Positions 35,072 through 44,278 are shown, counted from the first letter of the stretch. The stretch: DNA of 64,000 nt from Lachnospiraceae bacterium (GCA_029063085.1 JAIDOW010000054.1:30100-94099), one strand, 5' to 3'. Notes: generated from the sequence alone by a model not told the origin. Numbers and translations: made by a program.

Positions 35072-35118
35072 ATCCTGTTTGAATCTGGAGAGTATAAGTC
35101 TGATGAAGGGGAGAAGGT

Positions 35119-37056
35119 ATGAAAATTATTCTGGCAGCATTAAATGCAAAATATGTACACTCTAATCTGGCTGTGTACAATCTGGAAGCCTATACAAAGC
35201 AGCAGTTTTATCAGGATTCTTTTTGGGGAAAACAGCAAAATGGGGATGATATGGTATTTTCAGATACCAAAGGACTGCCGGAGATTGTAGTTAGGGAGTA
35301 TACTATCAATCATAATCTGGATATGATTTTGCAGTCCATTTATCAGGAAAAGGCAGCGGTGGCTGCTTTTTCCTGTTATATTTGGAATATTCACGAGATT
35401 TTAACCATTGCAAAAGAACTTCATAAAGTTTTACCAGATATTCACATCTGGCTGGGAGGGCCGGAGGTGAGTTATGACAGCCTGAAGCTGTTGGAAGCAA
35501 ATACCTTTGTGGAAGGGATTATGCAGGGTGAGGGGGAAGCCGCTTTTTATGATTTGGTAAAGGTATGGCATATGATGGATAATAAGCATAATTATTATTC
35601 GGAAAATGTGACAGATGCTGCGGGTCAGCAGGGGGATGGAATATCAATAGATTTATACCGTAATGTGTCCGGCATTGTCTATCGTGACGGGTATAACCGG
35701 CTTCATCAAAACCATGTGCGAAAGCAGATGTTATTAGATGAAATTCCATTTATTTATTATGATTTGTCCCGTTTTCAAAATAAAATATTATATTATGAAA
35801 CCAGCAGAGGATGTCCGTTTTCCTGTAGTTATTGCCTATCTTCTATTGACAGGCAGGTAAGGTTCCGTAGTATGGAACTGGTAAAAAAAGAGCTTCAGTT
35901 TTTTCTGGATAACGGGGTCCCTCAGGTGAAGCTGATTGACAGGACCTTTAATTGTAACAAAGAGCATTCTCTTGCCATCTGGCGTTATATTCTGGAGCAT
36001 GATAATGGAGTGACAAATTTTCACTTTGAGGTGGCGGCAGATTTAATTGGAGAAGAAGAGCTTGCAATATTCAGGCAGATGCGTCCGGGACTGATTCAGT
36101 TAGAGATTGGTTTACAGTCTACTAATGATCAGACAATATGGGAAATCAGGCGGGTAATGAATATAGATAAGTTAAAGAAGACGATGTTGGCAATCAGGGG
36201 ATTTGGCAATATCCACCAGCATCTGGACTTGATTGCCGGGCTTCCATATGAAGATTTTATCACATTTAAAGAATCATTTAACAGAGCCTATGAAATGAAA
36301 CCGAATCAGTTGCAGCTGGGATTTCTCAAAGTGCTGAAAGGCTCTTACATGGAAGAGCAGACAGAGCAATATGAATTAAAACATCAGGACTTTCAGCCTT
36401 ATGAAGTGTTAAGCACAAAGTGGATATCTTATGATGAAATTCTCGGTTTGAAAAAAGTGGAGGAAATGGTGGAGGTTTATTACAACAGTGATCAGTTCGA
36501 ACATGTGCTTTCCTATTTGATACCATTTTTTGAATCGGCTTATGCATTTTATGAAGCATTGGGAAAGTATTATGAAGATAGGCAATTATATGGAATTGGT
36601 TTTAAGCGAGAGGCACGGTATGAAATATTAAGGGGTTTTTGTGAAGAATGGTTTTATAAATGTGATAAAAGCAGCATGGAGCAGAAACGATTTTCTTTTG
36701 ATATCTTGGATGATCTGTTAATTTATGATTACTATTTAAGGGAAAATGCCAAGAGTCGTCCTTCATGGGCAAAAACAGAGCCGATTGAAAAAGGAATATA
36801 TCAGACATTTTTCAAAAATGGAGGTACGGAAGAAATTTCCCTGCATCGGGAAGGATATGATTCGAAAGTGGCGGCAAGAGCCATGCATATTGAATCGGTG
36901 TCGTTTGAGACAGTAAAGTGGCTGTCACGGAATGGAGAGAATATTTCGAAACAACAGGTAAAGGAAAATAATGGAAAAATGTATTGCCTATTTGATTATG
37001 GGAATCGGAATCCTTTGTCAAAAGACGCAAAAGTGATCGTATTGTCCCATCTTTGA
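35119..37056 (+). CDS. B12-binding domain radical SAM protein with DUF4080
   Basis: A 645-residue protein: N-terminal cobalamin-binding-like Rossmann domain ('AAFSCYIWNIHEILTIAKELHKVLPDIHIWLGGPEVS'), radical SAM core with 'TSRGCPFSCSYCLSS' (CxxxCxxC) and 'HLDLIAGLPYEDF', then a C-terminal DUF4080 part. Substrate unknown; class members methylate or rearrange unreactive carbons, but many have no known product. No DxHxxG B12-ligand motif was evident, so base-off B12 binding is uncertain. AGAAGGT precedes the ATG. Confidence 0.87.
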   Translation: MKIILAALNAKYVHSNLAVYNLEAYTKQQFYQDSFWGKQQNGDDMVFSDTKGLPEIVVREYTINHNLDMILQSIYQEKAAVAAFSCYIWNIHEILTIAKELHKVLPDIHIWLGGPEVSYDSLKLLEANTFVEGIMQGEGEAAFYDLVKVWHMMDNKHNYYSENVTDAAGQQGDGISIDLYRNVSGIVYRDGYNRLHQNHVRKQMLLDEIPFIYYDLSRFQNKILYYETSRGCPFSCSYCLSSIDRQVRFRSMELVKKELQFFLDNGVPQVKLIDRTFNCNKEHSLAIWRYILEHDNGVTNFHFEVAADLIGEEELAIFRQMRPGLIQLEIGLQSTNDQTIWEIRRVMNIDKLKKTMLAIRGFGNIHQHLDLIAGLPYEDFITFKESFNRAYEMKPNQLQLGFLKVLKGSYMEEQTEQYELKHQDFQPYEVLSTKWISYDEILGLKKVEEMVEVYYNSDQFEHVLSYLIPFFESAYAFYEALGKYYEDRQLYGIGFKREARYEILRGFCEEWFYKCDKSSMEQKRFSFDILDDLLIYDYYLRENAKSRPSWAKTEPIEKGIYQTFFKNGGTEEISLHREGYDSKVAARAMHIESVSFETVKWLSRNGENISKQQVKENNGKMYCLFDYGNRNPLSKDAKVIVLSHL

Positions 37057-37089
37057 AAAATAAAAGGGAAGGAGTGTGGCCATACAAAG

Positions 37090-37440
37090 ATGATGAAAAC
37101 AAGAGAAGAAGTAATCAAATTTTGCAGCATTTTTTCGGATGTCATAGAGGATTACCCTTTTCATGATGCTAACTGGACGTTAATGCGCCATAGGAAAAAT
37201 AAAAAAACTTTTGTCTGTATTTATGAACGGCAGGGGAATATCTGGCTGAATGTAAAGTGTGATACTGAGTGGCGGGATTTCTGGCGGGATGCATTTGATG
37301 CGGTGATACCCGCATATCATATGAACAAGGAGCACTGGAATTCTATTATTCTCAATGGAACTGTGCCGGATGAGGATGTAAAACGGATGATAGAGGAAAG
37401 TTATGAACTTACAAAACCAAGACAAAAAAGAAGGAATTGA
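37090..37440 (+). CDS. MmcQ/YjbR family protein
   Basis: A 116-residue soluble protein of the double-wing DNA-binding-like MmcQ/YjbR family: 'SDVIEDYPFHDANWTLMRHRKNKKTFVCIYERQGNIWLNVKCD' and 'AYHMNKEHWNSIILNGTVPDEDVKRMIEESYELT' are clear. Function unproven; the fold suggests nucleic acid contact. The start is one of two consecutive ATGs. The 3' end overlaps the next gene by 38 bp. Confidence 0.87.
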   Translation: MMKTREEVIKFCSIFSDVIEDYPFHDANWTLMRHRKNKKTFVCIYERQGNIWLNVKCDTEWRDFWRDAFDAVIPAYHMNKEHWNSIILNGTVPDEDVKRMIEESYELTKPRQKRRN

Positions 37441-37753
37441 ATACGGGGAAATGTCACGAGCTGGAGTGGAGCGGAAAGTAAAGGCTGGTAGGTGGCGTTA
37501 TTTTGTTATATTTCTGCTGCTGTTGATTATTGAGGTGCTGATTGCACTATATGTTTTCTTTTTTGCAGCGGGAGTAGAAGGTTTGCAGTATTTTAATCTG
37601 GTAAGAGTTTTGGGGCTGGAAGAAAATGTGTTTTTACGGGTGCTGATCGGTTCTGTATTTGATTGGAAGGATATTTTGTGTTACGCAGCTGGGTGTGTGG
37701 TGCTTGAAGGGTATGAGAGGATAAAAAAGACGAATGCAACGTATAATTACTGA
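37403..37753 (+). CDS. DUF2809-like membrane protein, apparently internally shortened
   Basis: A 116-residue protein with an N-terminal hydrophilic stretch, a membrane segment 'YFVIFLLLLIIEVLIALYVFFFAAG' and then 'LQYFNLVRVLGLEENVFLRVLIGSVFDWKDILCYAAGC', which fits the C-terminal half of DUF2809. Homologues as I remember them have about 40-50 residues, including an 'FIRPYVGD'-type motif and another helix, where this protein runs straight from 'ALYV' into 'FFFAAGVE'. It may therefore be an in-frame deletion product. GAGGAAAG precedes the ATG at 37403, inside the previous gene; 37451 is an alternative start. Confidence 0.6.
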   Translation: MNLQNQDKKEGIEYGEMSRAGVERKVKAGRWRYFVIFLLLLIIEVLIALYVFFFAAGVEGLQYFNLVRVLGLEENVFLRVLIGSVFDWKDILCYAAGCVVLEGYERIKKTNATYNY

Positions 37754-37836
37754 ATTATATTTTGAAATATAGTTGAAAAAATAGTTGCACAATCACCAAA
37801 TAAATATAAGTTGGAAGGGGAAAAGGATACCCGAGA

Positions 37837-38526
37837 ATGACTAAAATAAAGTATGATAAAAAAGATAAAAGCTTATATATGAAAATGGCAGTGATTTTTT
37901 CGGTGTTGGCAGTCGTGGATTGGTGCATTTTTCTGAATGGTGAAGATATCCTGTGGTATTTTCCAGCTGAGGTGGAAGTAGTATTCATATGTGCCATCTG
38001 GCCGCTGGGTATGCTGACTGCTGGTTTATGGGTGGGATACATGGATGCAGTACTTTATTTGAAAAGGTTGTGGAAATACGGATATGAAGTACCAGTAGAT
38101 AAGCGGAATTTTAATAAGGATTTAGAACAGCTTCCCAGAACGGAAAATGTGGTGAGGAATGGGCAGATTAAGAACTATGACAGTATCATGCTGTCAGTAC
38201 TAACGGGTATTATTGTGATTGCCCTGCTTATTTATGATATCTGCTTTTTGTATCGGTATTCTGGTGTTGGGAAAGATATCCTGTTTTTTGAAGGGATGCT
38301 GGTTTTTGGTACATGTATATGGCTGTTTCTGGGGATTTTTTTCGCAAGGCAGATATCTGACCAGAGATATAAATGTGATGTGGAGATTGACAGCAGCCGG
38401 AAAAATAGAAGAAATCTGATAGACGGACTTGTGGAAATAGTCTTACTGCTTATATTTACTTTTCTGGCTATCAGAGCGATCAATGACACTGTACAGTATA
38501 TGATAAAAGCGAGAGCAGGACATTGA
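37837..38526 (+). CDS. Membrane protein, unknown function
   Basis: A 229-residue protein with an estimated five membrane helices (around residues 15-35, 45-70, 118-138, 150-172 and 200-220) and charged cytosolic stretches between them. I recognise no family or catalytic motif. 'GGAAGGGGAAAAGG' upstream gives a loose ribosome binding site. It lies 83 bp after the DUF2809-like gene and 129 bp before the acetyltransferase gene on the same strand. Confidence 0.6.
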   Translation: MTKIKYDKKDKSLYMKMAVIFSVLAVVDWCIFLNGEDILWYFPAEVEVVFICAIWPLGMLTAGLWVGYMDAVLYLKRLWKYGYEVPVDKRNFNKDLEQLPRTENVVRNGQIKNYDSIMLSVLTGIIVIALLIYDICFLYRYSGVGKDILFFEGMLVFGTCIWLFLGIFFARQISDQRYKCDVEIDSSRKNRRNLIDGLVEIVLLLIFTFLAIRAINDTVQYMIKARAGH

Positions 38527-38655
38527 TATGTGAGGGATTATGCCAATAAGAAATAAGGTGGAACGGGATGTAGCTGCTATTTGTAATATTGTCCGCAGTT
38601 TTTGCGGTACTTACGTTTATATTAGCTAAGGATTGTAAAATGGAAGGATGGTAAT

Positions 38656-39141
38656 GTGGGAATGGTTATTAGAAAATACAAATCACAGGATTGCGAACAA
38701 TTGGCGAAACTGTTCCATGATACCGTTCATTTTGTTAATGCAAAGGATTATACGAAGGAGCAGTTAAATGTATGGGCAACCGGATATGTGGATTTAGAGG
38801 CATGGGATAAATCATTTTTATCTCATTTTACGGTAGTTGCAGTTGAAGAGAATCAGATTATCGGTTTTGGTGACATAGCTATGGATGGATATTTAGATCG
38901 GTTATATGTTCATAAAGACTATCAGGGCAGAGGAACGGCATCGGTTATTTGCGATAAATTAGAACAGGTAGTTGGGAAGGAGAATATTACTACGCATGCA
39001 TCTATTACGGCAAAACCTTTTTTTGAAAAGAGGGGGTATAAAGTAGTCAGGGAACAGAGGGTAGAAAGAAATGGTGTTTTCCTGACGAATTATGTGATGG
39101 AGAAGATAGTGGAGGTAGGAAATGAAAAAGCAACAAAATGA
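38656..39141 (+). CDS. GNAT family N-acetyltransferase
   Basis: A 161-residue cytosolic acyltransferase. The acetyl-CoA pyrophosphate loop is 'LYVHKDYQGRGTASVICDKLE', preceded by beta strands 'FTVVAVEENQIIGFGDIA' and followed by 'SITAKPFFEKRGYKVVREQRVERNGVFLTNYVMEK', typical of the PA4866/YafP-like subgroup. Acceptor unknown. The start is GTG at 38656 (AAGG spacing) or ATG at 38662. The last 20 bp overlap kptA, implying translational coupling. Confidence 0.9.
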   Translation: MGMVIRKYKSQDCEQLAKLFHDTVHFVNAKDYTKEQLNVWATGYVDLEAWDKSFLSHFTVVAVEENQIIGFGDIAMDGYLDRLYVHKDYQGRGTASVICDKLEQVVGKENITTHASITAKPFFEKRGYKVVREQRVERNGVFLTNYVMEKIVEVGNEKATK

Positions 39142-39679
39142 TATAGAACTGGGAAAATTTATCAGCCTGATTTTACGGCATAAGCCGGAGGTCATTGGAA
39201 TCACGTTAGATGAAAATGGATGGGCAGATACACAAGAATTACTCTCTGGCATCAATGCTTCGGGACGTTATATTGACTTGACCGTTTTAGAGCGGATTGT
39301 CAGGGAAAATAATAAGAAGCGATATTCTTTTAATGAGGATAAAACAAAAATCAGGGCAAATCAGGGACATTCGGTTCATGTGGATGTAGAAATGAAAGAG
39401 ATGATGCCACCGGATGAATTGTATCACGGAACGGCTGAACGCTTTTTGAAAAGTATCAGAGAAAAAGGGATTTTAAAGATGAACCGGCAGTATGTACATT
39501 TATCAACAGATGTAGAAAGTGCGAAAGTAGTTGGAAAGCGTCATGGAAAGCCAGTTGTACTGGTAATTGATACAAAGAAAATGGTGGAAGACGGATACCA
39601 TTTTTGGCTGTCGGATAATGGTGTGTGGCAGTCGGAGGAAATTAAGTGGGAGTATGTGAAGGCAACATTGGCAGGGTGA
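39122..39679 (+). CDS. kptA: RNA 2'-phosphotransferase (Tpt1/KptA)
   Basis: A 185-residue enzyme that transfers a 2'-phosphate from RNA to NAD+. Motifs: 'GKFISLILRHKPEVIGI' with the catalytic Arg-His, 'DENGWADTQELL', 'RYSFNEDKTKIRANQGHSV', 'PDELYHGTAERF' and 'YVHLSTDVESAKVVGKRHGKPVVLVID'. Bacteria lack the fungal tRNA splicing ligase that makes 2'-phosphates, so its natural role in this organism is open. Overlaps the GNAT gene by 20 bp. AGGTAGGAA supplies the ribosome binding site. Confidence 0.93.
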   Translation: MKKQQNDIELGKFISLILRHKPEVIGITLDENGWADTQELLSGINASGRYIDLTVLERIVRENNKKRYSFNEDKTKIRANQGHSVHVDVEMKEMMPPDELYHGTAERFLKSIREKGILKMNRQYVHLSTDVESAKVVGKRHGKPVVLVIDTKKMVEDGYHFWLSDNGVWQSEEIKWEYVKATLAG

Positions 39680-39712
39680 ATATATAGGGAACAGCGTGAT
39701 AAAATTTGGTAA

Positions 39713-39841
39713 GAAAGAATCTTTGCAGCAGAAAAAGAGGTGTTTCTATGGGATGTAGGTCATTTTGGCGGGGATGAACAGTTTAACCTTGGCTTGGAGC
39801 AAATAGTTGATGATGCCAGACTATTAGATACTGGTGAATAA
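39713..39841 (+). pseudogene. Possible coding remnant, no start codon
   Basis: Between kptA and nth there is a frame open for 42 codons without a start that reads like protein ('EVFLWDVGHFGGDEQFNLGLEQ'). It could be the tail of a decayed gene. No family recognised. Confidence 0.25.
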
Positions 39842-39873
39842 AGTGCCTATTTAAAATGGTATTTTTTCGAATA

Positions 39874-40509
39874 TTATTTTCTCGATGGGCAGATCTCAGC
39901 CAGCGTACATTCCTCACATTTTGGTTTTCGTGCAATGCATACGGTTCTGCCGTGCTGGATAATCTGGATATTATATAAAATCCATTGCTCTTTTGGCAGA
40001 ATCTTCATCAATTCTTTTTCAATCGTGACAGGGTCTTCGCTGTCCGTAAGCCCCAGCTTGTTTGAAATCCGCTTTACATGGGTGTCCACAACGATGCTTG
40101 GCTCGTGGAAAATATTACCGCGGATGACGTTCGCAGTTTTTCTGCCTACACCGTCAAGGGCAGTCAGCTGATCGATATCAGAGGGAACTTCCCCATTATA
40201 AAGTTCTAATAGCTTCTTGGAACAGGCAATGATATTTTTTGCTTTATTCTTATAAAATCCTGTAGAGTATATATCTTTTTCCAATTCTGCTAAATCTGCA
40301 TTGGCAAAGCGTTCTACCGTTGGATATTTTGTAAATAAATCTTTTGTTACGATATTTACTCTGGCGTCGGTACACTGGGCACTTAACATAGTGGCAATCA
40401 GTAGCTGGAATGGTGTTTCATAGTTTAGGTAACATTTATATTTGGTTCCATAAGTTTCATTTAATAGTGTAATGAGACGGTTGACGTCTGCTTTTTTCTT
40501 ACGTGGCAT
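39874..40509 (-). CDS. nth: Endonuclease III
   Basis: A 211-residue base-excision repair DNA glycosylase/AP lyase. Helix-hairpin-helix with catalytic Lys in 'LTALDGVGRKTANVIRG', catalytic Asp in 'SIVVDTHVKRISNKLG', and the C-terminal 4Fe-4S ligands 'C-X6-C-X2-C-X5-C' ('CIARKPKCEECTLAEIC'). The ORF track extends 128 residues upstream, but AAGGAGG lies 9 bp before the ATG at 40509 and the protein then has the standard length; the extension reads through a decayed regulator. Confidence 0.95.
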   Translation of the reverse strand: MPRKKKADVNRLITLLNETYGTKYKCYLNYETPFQLLIATMLSAQCTDARVNIVTKDLFTKYPTVERFANADLAELEKDIYSTGFYKNKAKNIIACSKKLLELYNGEVPSDIDQLTALDGVGRKTANVIRGNIFHEPSIVVDTHVKRISNKLGLTDSEDPVTIEKELMKILPKEQWILYNIQIIQHGRTVCIARKPKCEECTLAEICPSRK

Positions 40510-40599
40510 AGTAAGCCTCCTTGTTTGGTTTTTATAATAATCATGGTACTGGTCTGCATGGCTGTTCTTCATGTGTTCGGCTGATTGGCCTGTAAAAGT

Positions 40600-40742
40600 A
40601 ACTATTGTTCTGTTCGTTGATAGAGTTCTGATGGAACTGTTTTCGGTTTTATTAATAAAAGTCTTACCAACCCCAAGTTTACGACCAAATTTTCTAATGT
40701 TAAACCTAAGGATTTTTTTAATATTTTCACACGTTCGTTCAC
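40600..40742 (-). pseudogene. Decayed XRE-family HTH regulator
   Basis: A GTG at 40742 with AAGGAGG upstream opens 'MNERVKILKKSLGLTLEN', and the neighbouring frame continues 'FGRKLGVGKTFINKTENS'. Together these read like the HTH of phage- or ICE-type XRE repressors. One missing T in AATTTGGT breaks the frame, and the C-terminal part is lost. The rest of the 40510-41067 gap holds only regulatory DNA. Confidence 0.5.
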
Positions 40743-40933
40743 CTGTTTTAAGCCTCCTTGTTACGAAAATATCACAATGTGAAATCTTAGTCAAGAAAGT
40801 AGCTGTAAGGAACAAAAAGAAAACTTCATAAGATATATCAGGATCCCCGCTTAGATAATTTTCCTCTATATTGCAGACAGTGCCATAAAACAAGTATTAT
40901 TAAGATATAATTTTGTTGTATAATTCATTTTAC

Positions 40934-40952
40934 TAGTGACATATTAGTGACA
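40934..40952 (+). promoter_or_regulatory. Direct repeat, candidate response-regulator site
   Basis: TAGTGACA at 40934 and 40945, 11 bp start to start, the arrangement bound by OmpR-type response regulators. It lies 115 bp before the permease gene, and an OmpR-type regulator is encoded three genes downstream. Confidence 0.4.
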
Positions 40953-41067
40953 ATGGCAGCGGGAAACTATTGAAAAATAAGCAATATTTACTCTTCTGTC
41001 ATTTAAGGATTTTTTAATAATTTACCACCTATACTATCAACAGAAACGAAAGGGAAAGGAGCAGAGT

Positions 41068-43461
41068 ATGAATCTGAAGATATTAAAAAAAGATTTAAAA
41101 CGCAAAAAGTCCATGAATCTGATTCTGTTGATTTTTATTTTTTTGGCGACCACCTTTATTGCAGGAAGCCTGAATAATCTGTTGGTTGTGATGAACGGAA
41201 CGGATTATTTTATGAAAGAATCCGGAATTTCGGACTTTATTTTTGTTACAATGGGGGGAAGTAAAGATGATTTATCCGAAGATGATAAAAAAGCGGAAGC
41301 ATTTTTAAAGGAATCGGACAGCGTGGAGAGTTATACAGTTGATGACATGCTCTATCTGTCAAAAAATCAGTTTAGTAAAGGGAAAAATGGGAAATTTGAG
41401 TTGGACAACACGGCAATGTTAAGCAGTTTTCATATTGCGCAGCAGAAATTTTTTGATACGGGCAATCACCAGATTACCGATATGGAGGACGGAACGATCT
41501 ATCTAAAGCGGCACACCATGCAGAGCAATGGTTTAAAGCCCGGAGATATGATATATATTCATACGGATAACGGATATCGGAAGAAGTTTGAGATTAAGGG
41601 CTTCTTTAAGGATGCCTTTATGGGATCGGACATGATGGGAGCAGAGCGTTACATCATAAGTGAGGCAGATTTTCGGGAAATGCTTTTAAAAAGCGGTCTG
41701 CCATATGGAAGGAATTATTCGGTGCTCTGGGACAATCAGGAAGCGTTTGAACAGGAGTATAATGATGTGGGCTTAAATGTGATGTTTGGAGGCAATCAGG
41801 CTTTAATCAAGACCACTTACATAATGGATATGATTGTAGCGGCAGTTTTGCTGGTAGTCAGCCTCTGTCTGGTGATCATTTCTGTCATTATGCTTCGGTT
41901 TATTATTATATTCACGATAAATGAGGACTACAAAGAAATCGGAATTATGAAAGCGATTGGGATGAAGGACATGGCAATCCGGAAGCTTTATCTATCAAAG
42001 TATTTTGTGATTGCCCTTTGCGGAAGCCTGTTTGGTTTTGCCGCCAGTATCCCATTTAGCAGGACACTGCTTATGCAGGTGACAGAGAATATTGTGATAG
42101 AAAATAAGGGGCAGGGAGTATGGCTGCAGGGGATGGTCAGCATCATGATTGTCGGCGTTGTGGTGACGTTTGGTTACTTTTCTACAGGAAAAATAAAGAA
42201 ACTGACACCAATGGATGCCATCCGCAGTGGAAACAATGGGGAGCGTTTTGGGAAAAAAGGACTGCTTAGGCTGTCCGGTTCTAAATGGAAACCAACTACA
42301 TTTCTGGCAGGAAATGATGTGTTTTGTGAGCTAAAGAAATATCTGGTTTTGTTGGTTACCAGTGCAGTTGGAGTGTGGCTTGTGGTTATGCCTGTCAATA
42401 CGATCAATACGCTTTGTTCTGAAAGTATAATTGCATGGTTTGGGGCAACGGACTGTGATTTTTGTATCAATGAGGAGGATAGGTTGTCAGAGCTGATTTT
42501 ATCCGGGGATAAGGATCAGTATTATACCTATATGAATGAGGTAAAAGACAGTCTGGAACAGGAAGGTATTGAGGTTTCCAAGGTCATGCAGGAGGCGGCG
42601 TTCCGCTTTAAGGTACGGAATGGAGAAAAGAGCTATAATTCTTTTTCTCTTCAGGGATTAGGTACGGATATCCACCAGTATTTTTATGATGAGGGAGAGC
42701 CTCCGGTATACGAAAATGAGATTGCAATTACGCATATTGTTGCGGAAAAAATTGATGCCCATATCGGGGACACGGTTTATATCACTATGGGGGAGGAAGA
42801 AAAACCCTATGTGATTACGGCGGTTTACCAGTCCATGAATAATATGGGAGAGGGAATCCGTTTTCCAGAGAAGACAGACATTGATTATTCGAGGGCAGCG
42901 GGCAGCTTTGGCATACAGGTAGTGTTAAAGGAAAGACCAGATAAAAAGCAGCTTTCAGAGATTATGAATAAGACAAAAAAGATTATGCCAGGTGCACGGG
43001 TGCAAACAGTAGTTGAATTTATTGACAGTATGATTGGAGGAATATCCGATCAGCTTAGGTCTTTAAAGTCACTGATTCTGGCAGTGGTTATCGTCATCAA
43101 TATTCTGGTTGTGGTGCTGATGCAGAAAATGTTTTTAATCAGAGAACAAGGGGAGATGGGTATGCTAAAAGCAATCGGTTTTTCTGACAGCAAACTGATC
43201 AGCTGGCAGACAAAGCGGATTATGCTAGTGCTGTTTGCCGGAATTTTGCTGGGAACCGTGACCGGAACGCCGTTTTCCCAGATTACTTCGGGACAGGTAT
43301 TTAAAATAATGGGAGCAAGTAAAATCGAATTTGAAATCAACATCCCGGAAGTGTACATTTTCTATCCGGTTATATTATTTATGGCGATTGTTGCAGCCTG
43401 CATAATTACGATGCAGAAGGTAAGAAAAATTTCCCCACAGGAAATGAATAATATAGAATAG
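41068..43461 (+). CDS. FtsX/MacB-like ABC transporter permease
   Basis: A 797-residue permease with two FtsX-type domains. After an N-terminal membrane helix come a large extracytoplasmic domain, three helices around 250-390 ('FTINEDYKEIGIMKAIGMKDMAIRKLYLSKYFVI', typical coupling segment), a helix near 430, a second extracytoplasmic domain, and three C-terminal helices with a second 'EQGEMGMLKAIGFSD' segment. Such permeases export or sense peptides or lipoproteins. Its ATPase follows after 40 bp and a two-component system after that, a layout seen in antimicrobial-peptide resistance modules. AAAGGAG precedes the ATG. Confidence 0.88.
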   Translation: MNLKILKKDLKRKKSMNLILLIFIFLATTFIAGSLNNLLVVMNGTDYFMKESGISDFIFVTMGGSKDDLSEDDKKAEAFLKESDSVESYTVDDMLYLSKNQFSKGKNGKFELDNTAMLSSFHIAQQKFFDTGNHQITDMEDGTIYLKRHTMQSNGLKPGDMIYIHTDNGYRKKFEIKGFFKDAFMGSDMMGAERYIISEADFREMLLKSGLPYGRNYSVLWDNQEAFEQEYNDVGLNVMFGGNQALIKTTYIMDMIVAAVLLVVSLCLVIISVIMLRFIIIFTINEDYKEIGIMKAIGMKDMAIRKLYLSKYFVIALCGSLFGFAASIPFSRTLLMQVTENIVIENKGQGVWLQGMVSIMIVGVVVTFGYFSTGKIKKLTPMDAIRSGNNGERFGKKGLLRLSGSKWKPTTFLAGNDVFCELKKYLVLLVTSAVGVWLVVMPVNTINTLCSESIIAWFGATDCDFCINEEDRLSELILSGDKDQYYTYMNEVKDSLEQEGIEVSKVMQEAAFRFKVRNGEKSYNSFSLQGLGTDIHQYFYDEGEPPVYENEIAITHIVAEKIDAHIGDTVYITMGEEEKPYVITAVYQSMNNMGEGIRFPEKTDIDYSRAAGSFGIQVVLKERPDKKQLSEIMNKTKKIMPGARVQTVVEFIDSMIGGISDQLRSLKSLILAVVIVINILVVVLMQKMFLIREQGEMGMLKAIGFSDSKLISWQTKRIMLVLFAGILLGTVTGTPFSQITSGQVFKIMGASKIEFEINIPEVYIFYPVILFMAIVAACIITMQKVRKISPQEMNNIE

Positions 43462-43501
43462 ACAGTATTGGAACCAGTAATTGATAAAAGGAGAATAAAT
43501 T

Positions 43502-44278
43502 ATGGCAGAAGCATTAAAAATAACGGATTTATGTAAAACGTATATCACGAATAAAAGGCAGAACAATGTATTAAAAAACGTCAGTTTTTCCATTGGAAAG
43601 GGAGAAATGACAGCAGTTATGGGTCCTTCCGGTTCCGGTAAATCCACGTTACTTTACAGTGTATCCGGTATGGATCGTCCTACAGCAGGTGAGGTGGTAC
43701 TGGCTGGTAAGAATATTACGGAGTTGAGTGAGAAGGAGCTCGCTGCAGTCAGACTGAATGATATGGGCTTTATTTTCCAGCAGATGCATATGTTAAAGAA
43801 TCTGTCGGTAATGGATAATATTCTGCTTCCGGCATATCAGTCGGATAAGGGAGACCGCACCAGACAGGAGATTGATGCATACTGCAAGGAATTGATGCGA
43901 AAATTAGAGATCAGTGAAATTGCGGATAACGATATTACAGAGGTTTCCGGTGGTCAGCTTCAGCGGGCATGCATCTGCCGGAGCTTAATGAACCGGCCGG
44001 AGGTAATTTTTGCAGATGAGCCCACAGGTGCATTGAACCGCAGTTCTTCTGAGGAAGTGATGAATATTTTGAATAAACTGAATGCAGAGGGGACGACGAT
44101 ACTGCTGGTGACCCATGATATGAAGGTTGCTGCAAAATGTAGTAGAATTTTATATATTGTTGATGGTAATATAAAGGGGGAGCTGAAGCTGGGAATTCTT
44201 GGAGAAGCATCAGAACAGGCAAATCTGAGGGACCGGGAACGGAAGGTGAATAACTGGCTTAACGAAATGGGATGGTAA
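43502..44278 (+). CDS. ABC transporter ATP-binding protein (MacB/SalX type)
   Basis: A 258-residue ATPase for the preceding permease: Walker A 'GPSGSGKSTLLYSVSG', Q-loop 'GFIFQQMHML', signature 'VSGGQLQRACICRSL', Walker B 'VIFADEPTGALN', H-loop 'LLVTHDMK'. The C-terminal 40 residues are an extra charged extension. AGGAGAATAAAT precedes the ATG. The gene ends in a hairpin rather than a clear terminator, so read-through into the response regulator gene is likely. Confidence 0.93.
   Translation: MAEALKITDLCKTYITNKRQNNVLKNVSFSIGKGEMTAVMGPSGSGKSTLLYSVSGMDRPTAGEVVLAGKNITELSEKELAAVRLNDMGFIFQQMHMLKNLSVMDNILLPAYQSDKGDRTRQEIDAYCKELMRKLEISEIADNDITEVSGGQLQRACICRSLMNRPEVIFADEPTGALNRSSSEEVMNILNKLNAEGTTILLVTHDMKVAAKCSRILYIVDGNIKGELKLGILGEASEQANLRDRERKVNNWLNEMGW

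Noticed and set aside
38540-38629. 29-residue ORF after the membrane protein gene
   Set aside because: GAGGG precedes an ATG, but the peptide is featureless and the segment contains a CCGCA/TGCGG hairpin; too weak to list.
40510-40893. N-terminal extension of nth in the ORF track
   Set aside because: A strong AAGGAGG and the standard protein length place the start at 40509; the extension crosses a decayed regulator.
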